Under the pieces are notes generated by a model that saw only the letters and a list, made by a program, of their open reading frames with translations, was not told where the DNA came from and did not search any database. Of a DNA stretch of 44,142 nt, positions 36,209 to 44,053 are shown in pieces (within the stretch, counting starts at the first letter, position 1; each line of letters opens with the position of its first letter). The stretch is from the NCBI RefSeq assembly GCF_017874415.1, contig NZ_JAGGLM010000019.1:1-44142 (forward strand). Direction: 5' to 3'. Position numbers and translations under genes: made by a program. This DNA comes from Clostridium algifaecis. Its GTDB lineage: Bacteria; Bacillota; Clostridia; Clostridiales; Clostridiaceae.

Positions 36209-36733
36209 TTATGTTATTTGTTTTAATTTAATTTTTTTTATAGCTAATAGTAAAACTATATACATAATTTTTGCAAAACTTATGTAAATTATACTAGTAA
36301 TTTCTATCTTAAAAAAATTTTTATTAAAATAGGGAGATAAATTTACTTTACATTTTTTAAATATAAATACTTTGGAAAGTAATATAAAAAGTGATTGAAT
36401 AATTGAGTTTATGATTCCATATAAAATAGCTGTATAAGCTGCATCATTAAGTCCATATGACATATTCAACTTAATATTTATAGGAATTTTGAACCCAATA
36501 TTTTTAATTGATTTTAAAATGAACTTTACTTTTTTAATATGTTTTGCAGAATCAATATTTTTTTTTGCTGATTTTTTTTTGCGCTTTTTTTGATTCTTAA
36601 ATTTATGAACTATATCTATATTAAAAATGTAAAGCTGAAGTTTCTTATTATTGTATTTAAAATGAAGTTTAATGGGTATAGGTACAAATAACAAAATGAA
36701 TAAAATTATTAAAATAGCTAGTAAAATAAACAT
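36209..36733 (-). CDS. DUF2953 membrane protein (YtfI-like)
   Basis: A 174-residue membrane protein. The N-terminal helix is MFILLAILIILFILLFVPIP, followed by a very basic segment (KNQKKRKKKSAKKN) and two further hydrophobic stretches (YTAILYGIINSIIQSLFILL; ISFAKIMYIVLLLAIKK). The pattern IKLHFKYNNKKLQLYIF near the start and LSPYFNKNFFKIE fit DUF2953/YtfI. It forms a conserved sporulation pair with gerW, which it precedes on the minus strand. Function within the spore is unknown. Confidence 0.8.
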   Translation of the reverse strand: MFILLAILIILFILLFVPIPIKLHFKYNNKKLQLYIFNIDIVHKFKNQKKRKKKSAKKNIDSAKHIKKVKFILKSIKNIGFKIPINIKLNMSYGLNDAAYTAILYGIINSIIQSLFILLSKVFIFKKCKVNLSPYFNKNFFKIEITSIIYISFAKIMYIVLLLAIKKIKLKQIT

Positions 36734-36911
36734 TCAATGAAATACCACCATTTAATTAGGATATTTTTGTATAAATAAATATGTATATAAGTATAACCTT
36801 AATTGTAAATTATATACTTAAGTGGAATTAAGATTAGGTTTAATTTAATTATTTTAGTAAAAAATAATTTATGTATAAATAAATTCTCGTTTAATTAGGA
36901 GGAATATCCAG

Positions 36912-38027
36912 ATGAATAAAAAATTAAAGAGCTTTTTAGTATTCATATTAATTTTTTCTATAGTTATCAATATAAATACTAATGTAGTAATGGCAGATAA
37001 AAATAGTAAAAATAAATCTCCTAATATACAAGCTGGTTGTGCTATAGCACTGGATAGTAAATCAAAGGTTGTATTATATGAAAAAAATGCTTATCAATTA
37101 GTTCCTATGGCTAGTACAACTAAAATTATGACGGCATTAGTTGCAATAAAATATGGAAATTTGGATAGGAAGATAGAAATTTCTAAGAGATCAGCAGGTG
37201 TTAGGGGATCGACCGTCGGCTACAAAAAAGGTGAAAATATTAAACTTAAAGAACTTTTATACGGACTCATGTTGAGATCTGGCAATGATGCTGCAATAGC
37301 TATTGCAGAGGGTGTAAGCGGAAATGTAGAGGAATTTGTAAAACTTATGAATGAATATGCAAGCGAGATAGGAGTACTTAATACTCATTTTGAAACTCCA
37401 CATGGACTTGACAAGGATGAGCATTATTCAACCGCATATGATCTATCGGTAGTTACCAGCAAAGCCAGAGAAAATGAACTTTTCACTAAAATTGTAAATT
37501 CAAAAGATGTAGATGGAAAGGAAAATGATTTTACTAGAAGTTATCATAATATAAATAAAATTCTCTGGGAAATTCCATATGCTAATGGAGTTAAAACAGG
37601 ATATACAGGAAAAGCTGGAAAATGCCTGGTTACATCTGTAAACATCAATGGAAATGAGGTAATTATAGTAGTATTAAATTGTCCTGGCAGGTGGAAGGAG
37701 ACAAAAAAGATATCTGAATATGTGAATAATAATTATGAATTTAAAAAGATGTTTTCAAAAGATGATAATGCTGTTGATATAAATTTAAATAAAAAGAAAC
37801 TAAGACTTAAGTATGGAGAAGACATAATTATACCTGTAAATCCTGAATGTAAATATACTACAAAGATAATAAAACCGGAAAAGATAGGCTGCACTATAAA
37901 AAAAGGAGATAAAGTTGGAAAGTTATGTATTTATAAAGATGGAAAGAAAATATACAGCACTTCACTAAAAGCTGGAAATACTTTCAGAATACATAGGTTT
38001 CACTTTTTAAATAAATTTAATTTTTAG
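36912..38027 (+). CDS. dacF: D-alanyl-D-alanine carboxypeptidase (S11, DacF type)
   Basis: A serine carboxypeptidase (penicillin-binding protein) that trims peptidoglycan stem peptides. The signal peptide covers about 1-28. The three active-site motifs are intact: STTK (68-71), SGN (123-125) and KTG (228-230). A C-terminal beta domain ends in a basic, aromatic tail (FRIHRFHFLNKFNF) that may touch the membrane. Length is 371. AGGAGG precedes the ATG. Location beside gerW/DUF2953 suggests the sporulation-linked DacF; a sigma-F/G promoter was not clearly seen in 36734-36911. Confidence 0.92.
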   Translation: MNKKLKSFLVFILIFSIVININTNVVMADKNSKNKSPNIQAGCAIALDSKSKVVLYEKNAYQLVPMASTTKIMTALVAIKYGNLDRKIEISKRSAGVRGSTVGYKKGENIKLKELLYGLMLRSGNDAAIAIAEGVSGNVEEFVKLMNEYASEIGVLNTHFETPHGLDKDEHYSTAYDLSVVTSKARENELFTKIVNSKDVDGKENDFTRSYHNINKILWEIPYANGVKTGYTGKAGKCLVTSVNINGNEVIIVVLNCPGRWKETKKISEYVNNNYEFKKMFSKDDNAVDINLNKKKLRLKYGEDIIIPVNPECKYTTKIIKPEKIGCTIKKGDKVGKLCIYKDGKKIYSTSLKAGNTFRIHRFHFLNKFNF

Positions 38028-38080
38028 ATATGCAAGGGCTGTTAAAAAATAAATTTTGAAACAGTCCTTGCATATTTTTA
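38028..38080. terminator. Terminator after dacF
   Basis: ATATGCAAGGGCTGTT (38028-38043) pairs with AACAGTCCTTGCATAT (38060-38075), one wobble pair, followed by TTTTA. It begins at the base after the dacF stop. Confidence 0.92.
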
Positions 38081-38092
38081 TTTAATATTATG

Positions 38093-38572
38093 TTAATGGC
38101 AATAAAATAAATTTTGTTTCTTAGAATCATTTGTTAAATTAAATCTTTTTAAATGTATATGATCCATAAATTTAATATTATTTGATATAGTACTTAAAAA
38201 TTCTTTGGAAAATTTAAAACGATAGTCCTCGGACATAGGGTTCTGTATTGAGTATTCTATGTGATAAGGAATATGATCAACTATATACATTGGTATAAGA
38301 TGTTCTATTCTTTTGTTTATTAATGCATATTCATATATACTGGCATCTATTATGATACCATCATAAACATTAAAACAATGGGCAAAGCTTCTACTATAAA
38401 TATTATTAATACATATAGTTATAATTCCTTGTACGGGAATTGCATCTATATTGTGAAATTTACAGAGCTCATATATAAGGGAAGATATAATCGGAGAACT
38501 GTTTGATATGGAGTAATTGGTAATACAATATTCACATATTTTTTTTAAAATATCCTTGTCTGATTTATTCAT
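38093..38572 (-). CDS. Unknown protein with transglutaminase-like pattern
   Basis: Not assigned to a family with confidence. The start on the minus strand is taken at 38572, because AAAGGTGAG at 38582-38590 sits upstream; an ATG at 38659 has no such site. That gives 159 residues. The central part (SSLIYELCKFHNIDAIPVQG, then FAHCFNVYDGIIIDASIYEY) resembles the transglutaminase/protease core in which a His and an Asp follow a helix with a nucleophilic Cys. Here the nucleophile position appears to be Ser, so the protein may be inactive or have other chemistry. It is cytoplasmic, with no signal or membrane segment, and it is transcribed away from rseC. Confidence 0.6.
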   Translation of the reverse strand: MNKSDKDILKKICEYCITNYSISNSSPIISSLIYELCKFHNIDAIPVQGIITICINNIYSRSFAHCFNVYDGIIIDASIYEYALINKRIEHLIPMYIVDHIPYHIEYSIQNPMSEDYRFKFSKEFLSTISNNIKFMDHIHLKRFNLTNDSKKQNLFYCH

Positions 38573-38659
38573 AAATGTAATCTCACCTTTTAAATTAGTT
38601 ATTATAAAATAATTATATAACATTTTACAGTATAAAATTATTAAATAAATATTTAACAA

Positions 38660-38988
38660 AATATCAGGTGCTACAATTTTAATATTTTATAATATGATTT
38701 GATTTTTATAAGAAGAAAAGATAATATATAAAAATATTATAACAGATGTAAAAATAATTATAATACAGAAACTAAATTTATATGTTTATAAATTAACAAT
38801 ATTCAATTAAATTGCTTTTTAAAATTTGGATTTATAGGTACTAAAAAGTTGTTATAATAAGATATTAGTACAGAATAAAAAAAAGTAGTGACACAGGATG
38901 AAATTTTTATAAATTGTGATATAATTAAAATGTAATTAAATTTTAGTTGAATTGTGAAAACAATCACTAATTTAAGGAGGTAATATAA
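38660..38988. promoter_or_regulatory. Intergenic region with probable rseC-rnf promoter
   Basis: No supported ORF lies in these 329 bases. An extended -10, TGATATAAT (38917-38925), sits about 64 bases before rseC; the -35 at the usual spacing is poor (GATGAA), as in activator-dependent or extended -10 promoters. A second TATAAT is at 38853-38858. Transcription from the first would start near 38932. The region also serves the divergent unknown gene. Confidence 0.5.
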
Positions 38989-39402
38989 ATGAAAAATGAA
39001 TCTTCAGGCATTGTAATTGAAGTTGATAACGATATTGCTAAAGTTAGGACAAGCAAACATGGTGATTGTGAAAATTGTGGTGCTTGTCCTGGAGCTGCTG
39101 CATCTGTAGTTAATGCTAAAAATCCTATCGGAGCAAAACCAGGTCAGCATGTTATGTTTGAAATAGAACAGACAAATATGTTAAAAGCTGCATTTGTTGT
39201 GTATATATTGCCAATTATTGCAATCTTATTAGGAGTATTTATTGGAACTGTTTTAGCTGATAAAATTGGTGGAAATGAAAAAACATTTCAAATAGTAGGA
39301 GGTATAGTATTATTTGTTTTATCACTTTTGTATGTAAAAATTTTTGATAAATCTACTGGAAAAAAGCAATCTATGAAACCAGTTATAAAACGTATTTTGT
39401 AG
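38989..39402 (+). CDS. rseC: SoxR-reducing system / RseC family membrane protein
   Basis: A 137-residue protein. The N-terminal soluble part has the family cysteine cluster (CENCGACPG; Cys25, Cys28, Cys31 in HGDCENCGACPG), and two membrane helices follow (MLKAAFVVYILPIIAILLGVFIG; IVGGIVLFVLSLLYV). RseC homologues sit next to rnf operons in many bacteria; in C. ljungdahlii RseC has been reported to affect rnf expression and autotrophic growth. AAGGAGG precedes the ATG. The rnfC gene starts 160 bases later, beyond two inverted repeats. Confidence 0.92.
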   Translation: MKNESSGIVIEVDNDIAKVRTSKHGDCENCGACPGAAASVVNAKNPIGAKPGQHVMFEIEQTNMLKAAFVVYILPIIAILLGVFIGTVLADKIGGNEKTFQIVGGIVLFVLSLLYVKIFDKSTGKKQSMKPVIKRIL

Positions 39403-39450
39403 ATATTTGGAATATTATATTGATATATTTCTGTAAATATTTTATTATAG

Positions 39451-39465
39451 TATTGTTAAACAATA
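39451..39465. promoter_or_regulatory. Perfect 15-base dyad in the rseC-rnfC gap
   Basis: TATTGTTAAACAATA is a perfect palindrome about one central base. It contains TTGTTAA, a half of the Rex (NADH/NAD+ sensor) operator, but the second half is closer than in the Rex consensus TTGTTAA-N4-TTAACAA. It is a possible protein-binding site ahead of rnfC. Confidence 0.45.
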
Positions 39466-39509
39466 TGTTTTCATAATGTTTTTATAAATTTAATATAAAA
39501 CTAACTAAG

Positions 39510-39541
39510 ATTTTGTTACAGGAAGTTTCCTGTAACAAAAT
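39510..39541 (+). promoter_or_regulatory. Perfect 15-bp inverted repeat just upstream of rnfC
   Basis: ATTTTGTTACAGGAA (39510-39524) pairs without mismatch with TTCCTGTAACAAAAT (39527-39541); only two bases separate the arms. It ends 9 bases before the rnfC ribosome site. It could be a terminator or attenuator separating rseC from rnfC, an mRNA stabiliser, or a DNA operator. The following TTT run is too short for certain termination. Confidence 0.75.
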
Positions 39542-39562
39542 TTATTGAAAGAGGTGTTGATA

Positions 39563-40897
39563 GTGATAAAAAGTTTTAGGGGTGGAGTTCATCCTGATGG
39601 CAGCAAAAAATATACAGCCAATAAGCCCATCGAAATAGCTCCCATACCTGATAAGGTATTTATACCTGTTAGACAACATATTGGAGCTCCAGCTTCACCT
39701 GTTGTACAAAAAGGTGATTTGGTAAAGAAAGGTCAGTTAATTGCTAAAAGTGGTGGATTTGTATCTAGCAATGTACATGCATCGATTTCTGGCAAGGTAT
39801 TAGACGTAGGCGATTACCCTCATCCTAATTTTGGAATGTGTACATCCATAGTCATTGAAAATGATGGAAAAGATGAGTGGGAAGAAGGAATTCCAACTTC
39901 AAGAAAATTTGAAGATTTAAGTGAAAATGAAATTATGGACATCATAAAAGAAAAAGGTATTGTAGGAATGGGTGGTGCTACTTTTCCAACTCATGTAAAG
40001 TTGAGTCCACCAAAAGACAAAACAGTTGATACATTTATTTTAAATGCAGCTGAATGTGAACCATATTTAACAGCAGACCACAGAGCTATGCTTGAGTATG
40101 ATGACAAAATAGTAAGTGGAGTTAAAATAGTAGAGAAACTTTTAAAACCTAAAAAATGTTATGTTGGTATAGAAGATAATAAACCAGATGCTATAGAAAA
40201 TATGAAAAAAGCATTTTCTGGCACAGGAGTGGAAGTCGTTGGGCTACCTACTAAATATCCACAGGGAGCAGAAAAAATGCTCATAAAAGTTTTAACAGGG
40301 AAAGAAGTTCCATCAGGCGGGCTTCCAGTTGATGTAGGGGTAGTTGTTCAAAATGTAGGTACAGTAATTGCAATAAGTGATGCTGTAGAAAGAAATATTC
40401 CACTTATACAGAGAATAACAACAGTAAGTGGAGGCGCAATTAAAGAACCAAAAAATATTTTGGTAAGAATAGGTACAACCTTTGAGGAAGTTATAAAATT
40501 TTGCGGTGGTTTTTCAAAAGATCCAGTTAAATTAATTACAGGTGGACCTATGATGGGATTTGCGCTATCAAATTTAGATGTTCCTGTAATTAAAGGTGTT
40601 TCAGGCATACTGGCTATTTCAAAAGAAGATGCAAACACTGGAGAAGAATCCCCATGTATAAGATGTGGACGATGTATAAATGCATGTCCTATGGGACTTA
40701 ATCCAAGTATGCTAAGTATTCTTGGACAAAATGATTTATATGAAGAAGCCAAGGAAGACTATAATCTTTTAGATTGTATAGAATGCGGCAGCTGTGTATT
40801 TACATGTCCTGCTAAGAGAAACATTGTCCAGTATATTAAATATTCTAAGGACAAGGCAAGAAATGCAGCTAATAAGGCTAAAGCTGAAAAAAAATAA
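39563..40897 (+). CDS. rnfC: Rnf complex subunit RnfC
   Basis: Peripheral NADH-side subunit of the ferredoxin:NAD+ oxidoreductase that pumps ions across the membrane. The N-terminal part (KSFRGGVHP, GAPASPVVQKGD) and the flavin/NAD fold (GIVGMGGATFPTHVKLSPP, NAAECEPYLTADHR) are typical. The C-terminal part has two 4Fe-4S motifs, CIRCGRCINACPMG and CIECGSCVFTCPAK. Length is 444. An in-frame TTG at 39545 lies before the ribosome site (AGAGGTG, 39550-39556); GTG 39563 is the better start, and TTG 39557 is too close. First gene of the rnfCDGEAB set. Confidence 0.95.
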   Translation: MIKSFRGGVHPDGSKKYTANKPIEIAPIPDKVFIPVRQHIGAPASPVVQKGDLVKKGQLIAKSGGFVSSNVHASISGKVLDVGDYPHPNFGMCTSIVIENDGKDEWEEGIPTSRKFEDLSENEIMDIIKEKGIVGMGGATFPTHVKLSPPKDKTVDTFILNAAECEPYLTADHRAMLEYDDKIVSGVKIVEKLLKPKKCYVGIEDNKPDAIENMKKAFSGTGVEVVGLPTKYPQGAEKMLIKVLTGKEVPSGGLPVDVGVVVQNVGTVIAISDAVERNIPLIQRITTVSGGAIKEPKNILVRIGTTFEEVIKFCGGFSKDPVKLITGGPMMGFALSNLDVPVIKGVSGILAISKEDANTGEESPCIRCGRCINACPMGLNPSMLSILGQNDLYEEAKEDYNLLDCIECGSCVFTCPAKRNIVQYIKYSKDKARNAANKAKAEKK

Positions 40898-40914
40898 AGG
40901 AGAGGTTATGAAAA

Positions 40915-41913
40915 ATGGCAGAAACGGAATTAACAAAAAAAAGAATTTTTACTGTTTCAACTTCACCACATGTAAGATGTGACGAGTCTATATCTAAAAT
41001 AATGTGGAGTGTAAATATAGCACTTGCTCCAGCTGCGATATTTGGAATTTATCATTTTGGATTTCCAGCTTTAAAGATCATGATAGTTAGTATTTTATCA
41101 GCAGTTATAACAGAAGCAATAGTTCAAAAAATAAGAAAAAAACCAATAACTATCAGTGATGGAAGTGCATTTTTAACAGGACTTTTGCTTGCTATGAGTG
41201 TATCGCCTGAAATGCCACCTTATATGGTAGGAATAGGATCTTTTATAGCGGTAGCAATAGCAAAGCAGTCTATGGGTGGACTTGGATACAACATATTCAA
41301 TCCAGCTCACGTAGGAAGAGCAGCTTTGATGGCTTCATGGCCGGCAGCAATGACACTATGGAGTAAAATGACAACTAGCGTAGATGTAGTATCATCAGCT
41401 ACACCTCTTGGAATTTTAAAACTTCAAGGATATTCTAAATTAGTAGAAACTTTTGGCGGCACAGGTAATCTTTATAAGGCTTTATTTATAGGAAATAGAA
41501 ATGGATGTATAGGTGAAACTTCAACAATACTTCTTGTTTTAGGTGGAGCATATCTTATATACAAACATTATATAAATTGGCAGATTCCAGTTACTATGAT
41601 TGCTACTGTAGGAATTTTAACATGGATATTTGGACCAAGTGGTGCATTTACTGGAGATCCAATATTCCATATGATGGCTGGAGGACTTGTTATAGGAGCA
41701 TTCTTTATGGCTACAGATATGGTTACAGTTCCAATAACTATAAAGGGACAAATTATATTTGCAATCGGTGCTGGAGCAATTACTGTACTTATAAGATTAA
41801 AAGGTGGTTATCCTGAGGGAGTTTGTTATTCAATACTTTTGATGAATGCTGTTACACCATTAATTGATCGTTTAGTTAAACCAAAGAAATTTGGTTCAGA
41901 AGCAGGGAGGTAA
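40915..41913 (+). CDS. rnfD: Rnf complex subunit RnfD
   Basis: Integral membrane subunit with covalently bound FMN and riboflavin in the ion-pumping core. About nine or ten hydrophobic helices are visible in 332 residues. The N-terminal FTVSTSPHVRCDESISKIMW is typical. The threonine in MATDMVTVPIT fits the phosphoester-linked FMN site. AAAGGAGAGG precedes ATG 40915; an ATG at 40908 is out of frame. It overlaps no gene; 17 bases separate it from rnfC and 4 from the next start. Confidence 0.95.
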   Translation: MAETELTKKRIFTVSTSPHVRCDESISKIMWSVNIALAPAAIFGIYHFGFPALKIMIVSILSAVITEAIVQKIRKKPITISDGSAFLTGLLLAMSVSPEMPPYMVGIGSFIAVAIAKQSMGGLGYNIFNPAHVGRAALMASWPAAMTLWSKMTTSVDVVSSATPLGILKLQGYSKLVETFGGTGNLYKALFIGNRNGCIGETSTILLVLGGAYLIYKHYINWQIPVTMIATVGILTWIFGPSGAFTGDPIFHMMAGGLVIGAFFMATDMVTVPITIKGQIIFAIGAGAITVLIRLKGGYPEGVCYSILLMNAVTPLIDRLVKPKKFGSEAGR

Positions 41914-41917
41914 TTTT

Positions 41918-42469
41918 ATGGCAAAGGATAAGTTTTCTATTTTTAATGTTGCTAAAAATTTAACAGCAGCCTGTTTTATATCTGGTATTATAATTGCAAC
42001 GACATATTATTTTACAGCTCCAGTAGCAGCAAAAAAACAGGTACAGCTAAAAAATCAGTCTATGAAACAATTAGTAACTAATGCAGATAATTTTAAAGAA
42101 GTTAATGGGAAAAAGGATTGGTATGCGGCAGAAAAAGGAAATAAGACTATAGCATATGTTGTTCCGGCTTCCAGTAAAGGATATGGCGGAGCTATAACTA
42201 TGCTTGTCGCAGTTACACCACAAGGAAAAGTTATTGATTTTAGCATTGTATCTCATAATGAAACGCCAGGACTTGGAGCAAATGCTGCTGAAGAGCCATT
42301 TAGAAAAGAATTAAGAAATAAAGGTGCAGATGGCTTGGAAGTAACAAAAGATAAATCAGATACAAAACATGTTCAAGCTATGACTGGTGCTACTATAACT
42401 TCTAGAGCTGTAACTAAAGGCGTTAAAGAGGCTGTAGTTCAGGTTACTAAGTATACAGGAGGTAAGTAG
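41918..42469 (+). CDS. rnfG: Rnf complex subunit RnfG
   Basis: Membrane-anchored flavoprotein on the outer face. One N-terminal helix (about 15-35, LTAACFISGIIIATTYYF) leads into an FMN-binding domain with covalent FMN on Thr159 in MTGATITSRAV. HNETPGLGANAAEEPF is the other family signature. GGGAGG selects ATG 41918; the in-frame start at 41891 lies inside rnfD without a ribosome site. Length is 183. Confidence 0.95.
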   Translation: MAKDKFSIFNVAKNLTAACFISGIIIATTYYFTAPVAAKKQVQLKNQSMKQLVTNADNFKEVNGKKDWYAAEKGNKTIAYVVPASSKGYGGAITMLVAVTPQGKVIDFSIVSHNETPGLGANAAEEPFRKELRNKGADGLEVTKDKSDTKHVQAMTGATITSRAVTKGVKEAVVQVTKYTGGK

Positions 42470-42473
42470 TAAT

Positions 42474-43097
42474 ATGAAGAATTTATGGAACATATTTAAA
42501 AAAGGCATAATTGCAGAAAATCCTATTTTCGTGCTTGCTTTAAGCCTTTGTCCAGCATTAGCAGTAACCAGCAAAGCAGTCAATGCACTTACAATGGGAT
42601 TATCTGTAATGTTTGTTATAACTGCAAATAATACAGTAGTTTCTATAACTAGAAAGTTTGTTAATCAAAAAGTTCGTGTACCAGTATATATTACTTCGAT
42701 AGCTACAATAGTTACTATGGTTGAACTTGTACTTCAAGCAGTTGCACCAGTTTTGTATAAAGCTTTGGGTATATATCTGGCTCTTGTAGTTGTTTTTGCT
42801 ATTATACTTGCACGTGCAGAAGTTTTCGCATCAAAAAATAAAGTAATACCATCATTCTTTGATGGACTTGGTATGGGAACTGGATTTTGTATTGCTCTTG
42901 TTGTAATTGGAATAATTCGTGAATTATTTGGTTCAGGAGCTATATTTGGATTTAAAGTATTAGGGGCATGGTATAATCCAGCTCTTATCATGATTTTACC
43001 TCCTGGTGGTTTTATATTAATTGGATATTTAGTTTCTATAGTTAAGATATATAACCAGCACCAGGAAAAGTTAAAAATGAGCAGAGGTGAAATGTAA
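42474..43097 (+). CDS. rnfE: Rnf complex subunit RnfE
   Basis: Integral membrane subunit of 207 residues with about six helices, homologous to RnfA and to NqrD. ENPIFVLALSLCPALAVTSK and GLGMGTGFCIALVVIGIIRELFGSG are characteristic and include the conserved cysteines that in related complexes hold a membrane-buried iron centre. It lies 4 bases after rnfG, and its TAATG stop-start overlap with rnfA implies coupled translation. Confidence 0.95.
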   Translation: MKNLWNIFKKGIIAENPIFVLALSLCPALAVTSKAVNALTMGLSVMFVITANNTVVSITRKFVNQKVRVPVYITSIATIVTMVELVLQAVAPVLYKALGIYLALVVVFAIILARAEVFASKNKVIPSFFDGLGMGTGFCIALVVIGIIRELFGSGAIFGFKVLGAWYNPALIMILPPGGFILIGYLVSIVKIYNQHQEKLKMSRGEM

Positions 43098-43675
43098 TGG
43101 CGTATCTTACTTTATTTATAAGTTCAGTAGTTATAAATAACTTTGTTTTGACTAGATTTTTAGGACTTTGTATTTTCTTTGGAGTTTCAAAAGATTTAAA
43201 TGCTTCCGTTGGTATGGGAATGGCAGTTACTTCAGTTTTGACACTTAGTTCTATATTTGCATGGATTGTATATCACTTTGTACTTTTACCATTCCATTTA
43301 ACTTTTTTAACTACAGTTGTTTTTGTACTTTTAATTGCAAGTTTTGTACAACTTCTTGAGATGATAATTAAAAAACAGGCACCTGCACTTTATAATATGT
43401 GGGGAATTTATTTACTTTTAATAGCAACAAATTGTATTGTGCTTTCAGTACCTCTTTTAAATGTAGATTCAAACTATTCATTCCTTATGAGTGTAGTTAA
43501 TGCTATTGGAGGAGGAATGGGTTTTGCACTTGCTATAATTTTGATGGCAAGTTTAAGAGAAAAATTGAGACTTGCTGATGTACCTAAACCACTTGAAGGA
43601 CTTGGAATTGCTTTTATTCTTGCAGGAATGTTAGCATTGGCTTTCCTTGGTTTTTCAGGAATGATAGCTGTATAG
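43097..43675 (+). CDS. rnfA: Rnf complex subunit RnfA
   Basis: Integral membrane subunit of 192 residues with six helices, opposite in topology to RnfE. FISSVVINNFVLTRFLGLCIFFGVS holds the conserved Cys, and NCIVLSVPLL and GGGMGFALAIILMASLREKL are family features. It overlaps the rnfE stop by one base. GAAAGGAG follows for rnfB. Confidence 0.96.
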   Translation: MAYLTLFISSVVINNFVLTRFLGLCIFFGVSKDLNASVGMGMAVTSVLTLSSIFAWIVYHFVLLPFHLTFLTTVVFVLLIASFVQLLEMIIKKQAPALYNMWGIYLLLIATNCIVLSVPLLNVDSNYSFLMSVVNAIGGGMGFALAIILMASLREKLRLADVPKPLEGLGIAFILAGMLALAFLGFSGMIAV

Positions 43676-43693
43676 AAAGGAGATTTGTAAATT

Positions 43694-44053
43694 ATGGAAA
43701 TAGCAATTATGGTTTTAGTTGTAATGACAGTTACAGGATTGATATTCGGGCTTGTGCTTGGATATGCAAATAAAAGATTTGCTATTGAATCAAATCCACT
43801 TATAGATTTAGTTGAAGAAGAACTCCCAAAAGGTCAATGTGGAGGCTGTGGATTTGCAGGATGCCGTGCTTATGCAGAGGCAGTAGTACTTGATAAAGAT
43901 GTAGCCCCAAATCTTTGTGTTCCAGGAAAAGCTGCTGTAGCAGATAAGGTAGCAGAATTAACAGGAAAGAAAGCAGAGGCTGTTGAACCTAGAGTTGCAC
44001 ATGTTATGTGTAAAGGTGATTCGAAAAAGGCAAATAGAAAATATGAAGAGTAA
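43694..44053 (+). pseudogene. rnfB: rnfB 5' part, interrupted after 119 residues
   Basis: RnfB accepts electrons from ferredoxin. The membrane anchor (1-24) and the first iron-sulfur motif, Cys49, Cys52, Cys57 and Cys75 (CGGCGFAGC), are intact. The usual protein is roughly 270-330 residues with several more ferredoxin clusters; here the sequence runs to NRKYEE and stops at 44051-44053. In the clostridial homologues I recall, the text continues KYEYEGI; none of the three forward frames after 44053 resumes that. The break therefore looks like an inserted or rearranged DNA segment rather than a point mutation. The rest of the gene may lie beyond the window. Typed as pseudogene for lack of an interrupted-CDS type; it could still be functional if spliced. 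Confidence 0.85.

Noticed and set aside
39451-39465. Full Rex operator
   Set aside because: The second half-site is too close to the first compared with TTGTTAA-N4-TTAACAA; listed only as a dyad.
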